Source: Acanthopleura granulata (lineage: Eukaryota; Mollusca; Polyplacophora; Chitonida; Chitonidae). Taken from it: 64,000 nt of DNA. The translations under genes were made by a program, and so were the position numbers. The stretch lies in contig JABBOT010000014.1 in assembly GCA_016165875.1 (NCBI GenBank), positions 15,048,931 through 15,112,930 on the forward strand, written 5' to 3'. Below are positions 22,437 through 32,455 of this stretch, in pieces (the stretch's first letter is position 1; each line of letters opens with the position of its first letter). Under the pieces are notes generated by a model that worked only from the letters and a program-made list of their open reading frames with translations, was not told the origin of the DNA and ran no database searches.

Positions 22437-22925
22437 TCAAATCAGCTCGAGTTGTCTCTCATGCTTTACATAACCTGTCACAAACTGGGAAACATGATCT
22501 AATAAGTTTCCTTCTGCTGCTTGAGATAAGATATGCTCCTTCATCAAAGCTAAAGGACCACTAACATCATGGCCATAGACCAACTCAGGTTCACTAGTTC
22601 CAATAGATTCTTTCTGAGTATCCCTAGTGCAAACAATACAAATGGAATCCCTTTGCCCCAATCATCTGGGTATTCCACTCGGACAGCATTTTTCATGGTT
22701 TGATGGTATCCCCTGGGATTGAGGGTTGTAAGCTGTGAATGTTAGTTGCTTAATACCCAGCTGATACATAACTTAATGAAATAACTTTCACATAATATTT
22801 GACCCCTGATCAGATTGTATTTCCTTTGGTAAATCGTACCTGGTGAAAAACTGTGAAAGACAGTCACAAAGACAGTACGGATACCACTATCGGCAAAATG
22901 ATTTGTTCAACTCTCAGACAACGAT
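22437..22925 (-). pseudogene. Dead Ty3/gypsy-type integrase fragment
   Basis: Minus-strand frames show the order typical of the integrase core and its C-terminal side: YDLPKEIQSDQGSN (about 22.80-22.84 kb; the D of SDQG is one of the catalytic acidic residues), then SAYNP-like QSQG, and ELVYGHDVSGPLALMKEH (about 22.54-22.60 kb). Stops and a frameshift separate the blocks. No LTRs, RNase H or polymerase recognised nearby. This is a relic, not an active element. Confidence 0.82.
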
Positions 22926-23074
22926 AGGCTTTACACAAGATCAAACAAAGAAACACAAAGACGCTTTTATAAGTGCAATATATTATATTTGAACAAACCA
23001 GACAAATTAATAGTACAGCTGACAATAATATACAAAAACAATACAGATAATTACAAATATATATAGTTTCTTAC

Positions 23075-23297
23075 TGACGATAGCATCAAAATCCTGATGG
23101 AGTATTCCGGCTTCCAATGGCGAGTCCACGTTAATATAGAATCCACAATTCTTGGGATTCTCGAATCGAAGGCTGACCGTCCTGTAAGTGACAAACCGTA
23201 GTGGGTACGGTACGCCGATGATGGTATATATGCAGCTCCCCGGCAAGGTGCAACCTTCCAGGACGGACGGGTTGATAATAGCGTCCGTGATGTCGAG
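23075..23297 (-). CDS. Isolated exon of an unrecognised gene
   Basis: 223 bp on the minus strand: acceptor CATCATTAG just before 23297, 74 uninterrupted codons, then donor GTAAGA after 23075. The exon is in phase 0 at its start and ends one base into a codon. It is richer in G+C than its flanks. Peptide landmarks are INPSVLEGCTLPGSC, IGVPYPLRFVTYRTVSL, ENPKNCGFYINVDSPLEAG and a C-terminal HQDFDAIV. Three cysteines suggest an extracellular or disulphide-bearing domain, but I recognise no family. Neighbouring exons were not found within the window. It could be a lone retained exon of a pseudogene. Confidence 0.5.
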
Positions 23298-23319
23298 CTA
23301 ATGATGTATGTTTCAGTCC

Positions 23320-23700
23320 TAGGAAATGTATGCAAAGTCACTTTCAGGGGAAATTGGGATGAATTGGACATTATCCCAGGAAGAGACAATGAGCCTTATA
23401 AGCTTCAAAATACTGTCTCAAACAAATTAGCAAGTGGTGAAACACAAGCTCACAAAGTACAGAAAATGAAGAACAAAATGACGAATGTCGAATGACGTGA
23501 AAGCCGATCTCCAATAATCCCGAAATCCTGAAGTGGTAAACACGAGTCCGAAACTTCACAACTTCGTTATTCATATTTATAGACTGACTCGAAGAAAATT
23601 CTGGATGGTTTGATCGTGAAAATGTTTGCAACACAGATACATCTTTCCAGAGTGTACGCTCTGGGTACAAAAACTCGAAACACAGGAGCCTCAAGAACAC
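23320..23700 (-). repeat. Dispersed duplicate paired with 6.49-6.83 kb (inverted)
   Basis: Homologous on the minus strand to 6.49-6.83 kb. A 127-codon minus-strand frame lies inside it; the other copy shares FVL/SLCELVF-like strings but has stops. It directly precedes the isolated exon at 23.08-23.30 kb and may be intron or upstream sequence of the same gene. Confidence 0.55.
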
Positions 23701-23778
23701 GCGACTGAATTCGGTGTAGGCCATAACGTATACAGGAATCATAATGTAGGTCACACACTGACCCGGTTAGCGAAAAAG

Positions 23779-23792
23779 CCCCCCCCCCCCCC
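23779..23792. repeat. C homopolymer
   Basis: Run of about 14 C followed by A7. Confidence 0.85.
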
Positions 23793-23849
23793 AAAAAAAG
23801 GGGAAAAAATATCATACAATATTTGAAGGACGATGTTCGTAACAAGGGG

Positions 23850-25160
23850 TACAGGAAAGCGAAAAAGAGAACAGGTTACTTTCCACCATGTTGCAGTGTG
23901 TTTTGAAGATGCCGCGGAATGGTACAGTTGATAGCAGAAGTAGCTGTTTTTTATTTTTGTTGGTTGGTTCTCTTGCTCGGTGTGAATATTAGTAGCATTG
24001 TATATGTGAATATTTAAAGAATGTTTCAAGCACATTCTTTTGGGACTTAGGATATGAACAGAGTTGTGTGGCCACAAAATCCACAAATCTGTTGTCATTT
24101 GAGCTGTACTTCTTATTTGTGTTGCAAAAGTGTCACCATACTTTGATCTTAGGATGATCATTAAGTTTTAAGGGTCTAGATGACTGGGTTAAACTTCCAC
24201 CGTGTAAATAGCTTCATTTTGGGTGAAACTGCCGAGATTTGTGTGAGTCGTCCTTAAATGACAACTCCAGCCGTATGCTGTTCGCTGAAAGACGCTTAGA
24301 ATAGAACTTTCCTCTCAATAAGAGCGGGTCTACATGGTATTAAATAAATCCATGCTAGTTTGGCCAGTGGAGACGTAACAAAAAGTTCTCCACACAAAAG
24401 TAGCACAATAGGGAGAATATGCTCATTATAGTGCGGTAAGTTTTTATGTTGGCGGATTAACAAGCAGTCCAGCAAGGCACCCCAAAACGTCGTATATCAA
24501 TCCGCGTGTACGATTTATAGTAACAAACTTGAGCCTACTTCTATCGCTGTGATGAACCAGTTGAGCCTAAAATTATGACAGTTCTTGATATGTGGGTGCT
24601 CTAACGAGACGCACACTCTAGTGAGGGTTAAATAATGTCACTCGCGACTTATCCTCACTTTGATTTATTCTAAAAGAGATAAATTTAAAAATGGGAAAGC
24701 TATCACGCCCTTGAATCCAACAACCACGTGTCGGAATTAGGTCATGTTTACATTGTCTCGTGTTTATCACTACATCAACACAGTGGGGTGATGCGCAGAC
24801 TTAAACTACGTGTATATACCTTGTTCCATGTAAAGCATCCTGCTTCTTTAAACTGGTAAATATCATTCTGGTATCCACCTCCTCCGATAAATGCAACACA
24901 TTCCCAACTACATCTACATATTTGTAATATATCTGAAAGGTAGTGCTGGTAATAAGTCTCCCCTCGTCTTTCACTCGCTAGTTAATTTCATAAACACCAA
25001 TATGTTAAATGAATATCAAAATCAACCCATAAATTATATTAGTGACATTATTACATTCAACAGTTTATCTCAGATTCAGATTCATAAGCGCATTAATGAC
25101 ACCAGGCTAGCAAAGTAACCACCAATGACAACAGCTAGCCCTATAAGTGTATTGCTGCTA
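23850..25160. other. Anonymous sequence, no gene seen
   Basis: Chance frames only, including a 136-codon minus-strand frame at 23751-24161 without a recognisable domain. Confidence 0.4.
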
Positions 25161-25199
25161 CCTAAAGCAACATGATTTCCTTCACTGATATATCGAGAC

Positions 25200-25275
25200 C
25201 GGCGAAAATATTGGTTCGAGGGAGACTCGGACTCACGACTTGAGTGTTTAACCCCACCGCTTAAACAAGCCAGCT
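25200..25275 (-). mobile_element. Possible tRNA-like SINE head
   Basis: On the minus strand, GGCTTGTTTAAGCGGTGGGG resembles an A box region and GTCGTGAGTCCGAGTC a decayed B box. The flank TTTCGCCGGTCTCGATATAT recurs in the plus strand near 25430-25452. No mature tRNA fold is claimed. Confidence 0.3.
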
Positions 25276-25380
25276 ACCAAGCCAGATTGGAACGGTTCGC
25301 TTGTTAGTGTCCAGTTCTATGAAGTGAATGTTTTATTTACAAATACATACAACACTTATAGTACAACACTATACAATACG

Positions 25381-25400
25381 ACACTGAGACGACTCAGTGT
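25381..25400. repeat. Short perfect hairpin
   Basis: ACACTGAG, a 4-base loop, then CTCAGTGT. Confidence 0.8.
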
Positions 25401-25847
25401 TGCGAAAGCAATTAGCAATCATTGTCATTTTCGCTGGTCTCGATATATAAGTGTAGGAAATCCCATCTATTCGATGCATTTCCTGAGAATGATTGCTAAA
25501 GTAACAAATACATCTACACTATAACGAAAAAAAATCTTTTATTTACTGATACGAATGAAGAGATTAGGTTGGAATTTCATACAGACCCTCAATGGGTTAT
25601 TTGTTGCAAAAGTCATTAAGGTTTTTATATGCTCAATAGGGAATGTGACAGATGTTATCAGCTGCAATACACCTGAATATTATTAAACAACATTATCCTA
25701 ACCATTCATGAAAGTATTCTGTCATTTCAAGTAATAAAAAATTACAAATGCTAATATATTTATATTCGTGTAAATTTGAGCGGTACATGTATTGAGCCAA
25801 CATTATGCATATTTTTCCCCATGAGAAAGTATGTTAATAACTTGCCG

Positions 25848-25950
25848 AAGGTCCACGGTTCACCTTTGGCACTCTGGTTTTCTCCTTCTATTAAACTGAT
25901 TGCCATCAAGTAAGTGAAAAATTCTTGAGTTTGACCTTAATGAAAGGCAA
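25848..25950 (+). mobile_element. Family-1 SINE 3' fragment, weak
   Basis: GGTTTTCTCCTTCTATTAAAC, GCCATCAAGTAAGTGAAAAATTCTTGAG and GACCTTAATG follow the order of the SINE 3' end with many changes. Confidence 0.45.
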
Positions 25951-25954
25951 ATAT

Positions 25955-26285
25955 AAACAGTGTATAGTCATTGTAATACAGTAATAATTCACTATTTATA
26001 TTTATAAATATAAGAGTATATAGCTCTATATTTCTCTAAATTTTAAAATATATACTGACCTGTATTCATTTATAGAGATATATAATTTTATTCATGTAAA
26101 GGGTAGTGATCAAATATGCAATTATTTAGTTCATTTAAGTTGCACATACTGCAACATTAATAATAAAACCATTTTCAGCTTTGCAGGGAATGTTTTGTCC
26201 CAAGTATTATAACTGGTGCTAGAGTTCAACCAACCAAATATCACCCACCTGAGAAGGAAACACAGAACTTGTCTGTCCCGTCCCA
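25955..26285. other. Very AT-rich spacer
   Basis: TATATTTATAAATATA-type short palindromes and no coding signal. Confidence 0.5.
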
Positions 26286-26289
26286 AAGA

Positions 26290-26372
26290 TTTATTGATTT
26301 ATTTATTTGATTGGTGTTTCACGCCGTACTCAAGAATTTTTCAGTTATGCAACGGCGGCCAGCATTCAAACT
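26290..26372 (-). mobile_element. Family-1 SINE 3' fragment
   Basis: TTTATTTGATTGGTGTTTCACGCCGTACTCAAG and GCGGCCAGCAT. Truncated after the core. Confidence 0.85.
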
Positions 26373-26379
26373 TCTCAAT

Positions 26380-27050
26380 GCACCACTTCAAAGTACAGTC
26401 TGAAAAGTACCAGTAGTACATGTATGTACAAGACTGTGTCAAAACAGAGTAGTATCCAAATCTTCAAATTTATCACACATGTAAGAGCAAAATTTGTGTA
26501 TCTACTCATCACTTTTAACTAAGTGCGGGTGAAAGAATATTGAAGGAAAATAATTTATTCTGCAGCTGTGTGTTGAAGCTCTGTTAATATCAATTAATAC
26601 ATGTGTATATAAATATATCATCAAATCAGTCTATCAGGCACATGTATAATAATCCCGAAGATTTAATAATATGTACTCCTGCTTGATTTTACCCATACAG
26701 TATTGAATATGAAAGCAGCAGTGTGTCTAATATCTATTTTTGAAACTATAATTTTGTTCATCAAAGTTTCTTGCAGGGCATGCATGATCTTGCTCCAGTT
26801 CACGTGTTTAGTTCTCACTGTACCGTTCACACCTCTGTTGTAATTTCCCATAATAACAAGCAGCAGTCGGTGGAAGCATGGAGGTAAAATAGATTACCTC
26901 CATGGTGGAAGTCATCATGACTGTTACGCACACATTTGGTTTAATACCATCCAACCTCCCTCTGTTGTACATAGCATGAGAGAAAAATTTTCCTAATTTC
27001 GTCGTGTGAAGGTGCACTTTCTTCACTTGCGTGACATTTACAACATATAA
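26380..27050. other. Anonymous sequence, no gene seen
   Basis: No supported feature. Confidence 0.45.
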
Positions 27051-27055
27051 CTGTC

Positions 27056-27277
27056 ATGGAGACCGCATTACGCTGTCAACGTCTTTGCTTTCGGTTGCCA
27101 TGTTGGGTGTGTTTTGTTTTTGTGCTAAATTTAGCCTTCAGCGGACAAATACAAAGGGCCGGGCGGCAAATCTCCCTTTGTTGTCGGTCGTCAGACAATA
27201 AGACTTCGGTACTGTTTCGGCCCAGTTCGATGCGATGTGTTCCGCACATTGATTTAAGAATACACGAGGAGATATAA
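27056..27277 (+). CDS. Possible small secreted protein, unrecognised
   Basis: ATG at 27056 opens a 73-codon frame that starts with a basic stretch and then a hydrophobic run (residues about 15-31, PCWVCFVFVLNLAFSG), like a signal peptide. A short tail with a CC pair and further cysteines follows. G+C is higher than in the flanks. There is no homologue or paralogue in the window and no clear promoter. Chance is a real alternative. Confidence 0.2.
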   Translation: METALRCQRLCFRLPCWVCFVFVLNLAFSGQIQRAGRQISLCCRSSDNKTSVLFRPSSMRCVPHIDLRIHEEI

Positions 27278-27640
27278 TATACATTGTTTAATTATCCAAC
27301 TTTCAGTGACAGTTTTATGTAGACCCCTTCTCTAAAGCCTATAAGTATGGATCACCGGTAAAATCAAAAGCGAAATTTCAACACATTTAAAATTCATATT
27401 TTCGCTTTCAAACAACTTTTCGACGCATGGTCGCGTGTTGGATTTCGAGATCTGTTTGATCTGCATTGTCCAAAGCAGCTATTGGCAGGGATTGGTGTCT
27501 TATCTCCTCTGTTTAATTTTTTCATACTGCTGTTGTCAAATCGTATAGGTAGATACCATTTAGAATGTGAATTTACGTAACAGTACTATCATTAATGGTG
27601 ATTACATTTTCTAGATATAGCACAGATTCTAGTGATGACA
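27278..27640. other. Anonymous sequence, no gene seen
   Basis: No supported feature. Confidence 0.45.
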
Positions 27641-27649
27641 ACTGACTGA

Positions 27650-27735
27650 GACCATTTAGGGTTTCGAACCATCGACCTGAGAGCCAGGCACCAGCAATAT
27701 ATGTGAACCGCTTAGACAATTCGACCAACAGGTCT
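27650..27735 (-). mobile_element. tRNA-like SINE head (type-II tRNA-like)
   Basis: Minus strand: GTTGGTCGAATTGTCTAAGCGGTTC carries an A box, CTGGCTCTCAGGTCGA is anticodon-arm-like, and ATGGTTCGAAACCC is a good B box. The 5' end cannot pair as a real acceptor stem, so I call it a SINE head or tRNA relic rather than a tRNA gene. Confidence 0.5.
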
Positions 27736-28199
27736 CTGTCGTGAAGTGGTGTCAGCTAATTTTCAGCACTAGAATCTGGGTCCTGTAGCCCATAATCAAT
27801 TTTTTTTTAGAAAACACACTGATGAATGCTGGATCCTCAGACTTGGCTGAAATGGCATTACTACAGAAAAAAATCATCAGTCAAAATTTGACCGATGTGA
27901 TGCATGCATTTCACAACTGAATTTAGATTACAATTCAAGTCTCAGGCCCAAACTCGTATAAAACAGGCCCCTGTGTTATATCCAGAAAGAGTAATCCCTA
28001 AAACGACAACAGTGTTATAGTAGTCTAATCATTTATTATGACTGATAAGTAACGAGTGTAAGTGGTCCACTGAAGCTGCACCATACAAATTTCTCATTCA
28101 GAAGGCTCTATTACTAGAAGACAACATGCAGTCGTATCAAAATGACTATTAAAAGTTAAAAGAAAATTCTAATTAAATCGCGTAATTTAGTGAGTAATC

Positions 28200-28870
28200 C
28201 TAAAAGCTCAAAAGCCGGTCCGTGGCTAAAATCTCCGTTAGTATATGTCTACTGCGACTGGAAAAACAATTGAATGTCTTTAAAGCCTTGCAGCCTGCTA
28301 TGCAATGTTCTTTGATCTCCAAATCGCGACTTAGAGTTTCCTTGATGGCTTGACAACTGTGGTTGGCGAAATGCGGACGGAAGACCAGACGGTCTCCAAA
28401 AAAAAAAAGCAAAAGAAAACACATCATTATGCTATTACACCTTTGTTTAGAAACCACCCTAAGCTTGATGCCCGGGGCAGGAGGCCTGTGGTTAAAGGAC
28501 TCAGAAACCGCCTTTGATATTCTCCAAACAAGGCTTTCTATTGGAACATCCATTCACCTATGACTCTGGCCTCCGCACAAAGGTCCATATTGAAAGTTCC
28601 CAGACACCTGATTTCATATACGTATTTGATTAGGTCTTCTCGATGGTCTATGGCCATGGTCTATTATCCATGGCAGCACAAGGCTTGTGTGTTAATTCAC
28701 TGGGTGTGTCTCAGTGAAAATTGTATTTTTGAATACAACTGCAACTGTATTAACTATGCCCCAAGTCGTAGGCCGTCATGCATTAAATCACCCATGTGAT
28801 ATGATAACGTATGCAGATTGTATTACGTGTATAAGAAATGACACGGCAGAAATAGACAGTAGAAACAGCC
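28200..28870 (-). pseudogene. Family unit, module A (lowest-coordinate copy)
   Basis: Minus strand reads DVPIESLVWRISKAVSES then HRPPAPGIKLRVVSK, the best preserved stretch of module A, continuing to KQRCNSI. Upstream on the minus strand lies a block with GTCATTTCTTATACACGTAA shared with the 30.4-, 46.2- and 52.2-kb copies. An A run near 28399-28408 lies inside the module. The downstream part has no counterpart elsewhere. Confidence 0.5.
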
Positions 28871-28929
28871 TCACAGAACAGTTATATTATACTCGTCTGA
28901 GTTTTCTTGCTATATTAGCTGAGCAGTTT

Positions 28930-29197
28930 CATTTATTGATTTATTTACTTGATTGGTGTTTTACGCCGTACTCAAGAATATTTCACTTACACGGCAGCGG
29001 CCAGCATTCTGGTAGGAGGAAACCAGGCAGAGCCCGGCTGAAACCCACAACCATTCGCAGGTTGTGACAGACCTTCCCAAGTAGGGCCGGAGAGGAAGCC
29101 AGCATGAGTTGGACTTCAACTCACAGCGACCGCCTTGGTGGGAGGCTTCTGGATCATTACGTTGCGCCAGCGCTAACCAACTGAGTCACGGAGGCCC
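28930..29197 (-). mobile_element. Family-1 SINE, near full length
   Basis: Minus strand carries GGGGCCTCCGTGACTCAGTTGG, the B box GAGTTGAAGTCCAAC, TATTCTTGAGTACGGCGTAA and the AAATAAATCAATAAA tail. It sits between two module A copies. Confidence 0.93.
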
Positions 29198-29639
29198 CGT
29201 CTAATGTTGAGGCAAAGGCTCTACCTCGAGTATATATCTAAGCGTTTTCTCAACAAATAAAAGTGAACGGAATCAATTTAAAATGGAACTGTAACATGCG
29301 ATACCTCAAAGCAAATCGTTGCTCTCGGGTTTCGGCGGTTGGGGCAGTCAAGTGCATTTTCTTGTCACAAATAAAAACATCACAGAATGCGGTTGGAGGA
29401 GAGGTGGGCTACCCAAAATAGGATGAATACAACTTACTTGTCGTTTCTTTCAGCCGTATGGTTTTGAACTCAGAACTTTTGAAACAGAAAATAGGCTGAT
29501 TGCACCAAAACCCAGATCTGTTCATTGCCTGAAGACATTTGTCATGAGAACGGCGAAAATGTATCAATAGATAGTGAACAAGAAAATTCTGCAGGTTAGA
29601 CTCAAATTCAGTAAACTGTATTGTTGCCGGGTGTTCTTC

Positions 29640-31560
29640 CCAATGTGACAAGGGGAGACCAGAAGACCTCAGGGGCCCGCCTTACGAAGCTGGAGTAAGG
29701 CTGCCACAGGGTGTAAGCCTGTCGCACGTGTGTCGCAGGAACGACTGACCGTCTTACAAAGCTGGAGTAGCTGCGACTTGATGTAAAGTTTGGTGCAAAT
29801 TTACAGTTACCCGATTTTCTTCCACCAGTTATAATAGATTTACACGTTGTTAAGGAATCCGACAACTTTCGTAAGACGCTAGTAGGAGCTGACGGAAACC
29901 GCTACTAAAGCGGACGTAAACGTCTACGTCTGGCATAAGCTATTCCAGGTAAGACGGGCCCCAGGTAACCAACATCCCCGTGCTATTACACATGCGTTTA
30001 GACGCCACACTAAGTTTGATGCCCTGGGGTCGGGGCAAGAGACACAAAACCCGACTTTGACATTCTCCAAATCAAACTCTCTGTTGGAACATCGATACAC
30101 CCATCACTTGAGGGCTGTCAGAACGGCCTGGACCTAATACTGCGTCTGTTAACGTCTGATCGTGCTCTTTGTGGCCATTAAAATTACAAGATGTGTTCTC
30201 TGAGGGCACAGCCTTCCTTTGTCCAAACATCCAATTTCACGGTTCCCAGACAACACACTCTCTTTTATATTACATATCCATATTAGATCGTGTCATTTCG
30301 TATATTGTCTATGAGATCAAAAGGCTTTGGTGTCAATCCCCTGCCTTGTCAGAATCCCTATTACCTACAAGTCGAGCCATCGGTCATTACACAGTCAATC
30401 ACCCATGTTATGCAATGTCGTCTGCAGATTGTATTGGTTGTATAGGCGATGACCAAGGCACCATTGGTATATAGTGGGGCAGCCTCAAACACCTGTTATA
30501 TATTCACTACTTATTTGTGTCATAATCGAAAAGTAACCATTGTTGTAACCAAAAGTTTCCCATTGTTCTCGTGAATATTTTTGCTGTAGCTTGATAACAG
30601 ACTGTGGAATATGTGAAACGCGGTAACAAAAGGGGCAACGGTTACAAATATAGACTTTATTTAATATCAGACTGGACCCCTTACAGCAACATATCCTCCC
30701 TAATCACACTGCATTCTTGAGAAACAATACAGGCGAGTTGCTAGAGCCGCTTCCCTGGAATGTCATGCCAAAGACACAAACCATGATGTCGCACTCAAAG
30801 TCAGTTTATAAGAGGGGAAGGCCTGTACCAGATCTGTCCTGAAACCCTTAGCCGTGTCAGCTGACAAAAATCCCAACTGTTTCAAACAGACGACTATTAG
30901 GTTACCCACGAGAATAAGAGACAAAATCGTGCAAGATTTTTTCCAGGGGAGAAAGTTAAAACTGCACATAATTGTTATGATACCTTGTCATTGTGATGCC
31001 AGTCAGGACCTCTTTTGACGATCTCGCATAACAACGAAATCAGCCGGACCGTTGTCCTGTACGGTAGTCTGCCAGTCAAATCACTACAGTATCCTTTTGT
31101 TACAATTCTTAGAAGTTATAAGTCAACAACAAATATCCGTTTGATCTAGTTACAGCGTATGCGCCGAGGAGTAGCCCTTCTCGTCTACAGACAGGAAGGC
31201 AGATAGACTTATGAGACTTAAATCTGCGGCCATCATTCATAGGAGACCATACACGTGCAGGAGGCTCAGCAATTTGACGTGACGTCACAAAGCACTGGAC
31301 AAATCACTGCCGGGAATGGGATGAGGTAAAAATCAGCTGGAAATGAAGAGAGGAAACAAATAAATGATTCGACCAAATTAGCAGCGATTTCCCCCCTCCC
31401 CCCATTTTTTTCCTTTTTAAATGGAAGTGACCATATATCACGATTGCAGCCGTGCGATGCATTCAGTGATTCCTTTTACTAAATATTTCCAGTGATATAA
31501 AACTACATCATCTAGGTTTGAACAGAGCAGTGACAACAGTATGGCATATAGCAGATGGTT
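29640..31560 (-). pseudogene. Family unit with modules F, C and A
   Basis: Reading down the minus strand: F (31.56-31.20) with acceptor-like TCTCTTCATTTCCAG, then C (31.01-30.75), then A (30.46-29.64). A keeps AVPSENTS and GHKEHDQTLTDA in one frame, matching VPSENQTAN and KEHDQTLSDK at 51.9 kb, then falls out of frame. The intron-like block of A (AATACAATCTGCAGACGAC on the minus strand) is as conserved as the exon-like part, which fits recent duplication rather than selection. Confidence 0.5.
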
Positions 31561-31577
31561 ACACGTAAGCAGTGAAA

Positions 31578-31668
31578 GGATTTATTTATTCATTTATTTA
31601 ATTGATGTTTTCTGCCGTATTCAACAATATTTCACATACGACGGTGACCAGCATTATGGTGGGAGAAA
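31578..31668 (-). mobile_element. Family-1 SINE 3' fragment
   Basis: TTTATTTAATTGATGTTTTCTGCCGTATTCAA, CGACGGTGACCAGCATTATGG and GGGAGAAAACC. Truncated. Confidence 0.85.
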
Positions 31669-31809
31669 ACCAGTTGTCGTTGTTCATATCAAACCCATGT
31701 CAAGATAATGAGACCTGCGAGATGGAGAACTAATAGATACAGAAGCCAGGCACGTTGTAGGAGGCATTATTCAATGAATCCCGCTGTTCAGTGGTGAAGG
31801 AAAGATTTC

Positions 31810-31997
31810 ATTTGATTGATGTTTTATGCCTCTCTCAAGAGTAGTTCAATTATATAATGCGCCGGCATTACAGGGGCAAAGCCCGATGGAAACCAACGAT
31901 CATGCGTAGGTTGCTGGCAACCTTCCCGGCGTCGAACAGGAGAAAATATCAGAATAGGTTCAACTCACAACAAAAGCACTGGTGAGAGGCTTGTGGA
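31810..31997 (-). mobile_element. Family-1 SINE, old copy
   Basis: TTTGATTGATGTTTTATGCC, TCTCAAGAGTAGTTCAATTA, GCGTAGGTTGCTGGCAACC and TTCAACTCACAAC keep the SINE order with heavy divergence. Confidence 0.7.
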
Positions 31998-31999
31998 TC

Positions 32000-32455
32000 C
32001 TGTCCAGCGAAGAAAATCTAGCATTGCAAATTTTAACGTGTTGAAAGATAGACATGCTTTGAATAGATAAGACTACACATGAAAGACAAAGAAGTTTAGC
32101 TATTAGTAGCTCTGAATTGCCAGCTCAGCGTCCACATTATCCGGCCCGAATGGATACAATCAGTAATATGGAACACGGCCCTGTCGACTGCCCTCTAATG
32201 GAAGCTCAGAGGTACGCGACGCAAAGAGGTGCCTTGTGATGAAAGAGTCATTCTGAGTTCACACAACCACAACGTCACAGAAAACACATAATTTTTCTTC
32301 AGACGGGCGAAATGTGAATAGCGATCATGAGGACTTAAAACTGAACTACCGGAGCTCATGGGGTAGCCTGATACAAAAAGGTATCAAAAAGAAGATTTTG
32401 ATCGAGACAAATAACTGACAGCCAGTATATCTGAAATTAATCTGAAATTTCTAGT
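32000..32455. other. Anonymous sequence, no gene seen
   Basis: No supported feature between the old SINE and the next family unit. Confidence 0.45.

Noticed and set aside
30169..30474. Plus-strand frame of 101 codons, also open at 45983-46306
   Set aside because: It is antisense to module A. The minus-strand frame is better preserved across copies and has acceptor signals. The plus frame is closed in the 48-kb and 50-kb copies.
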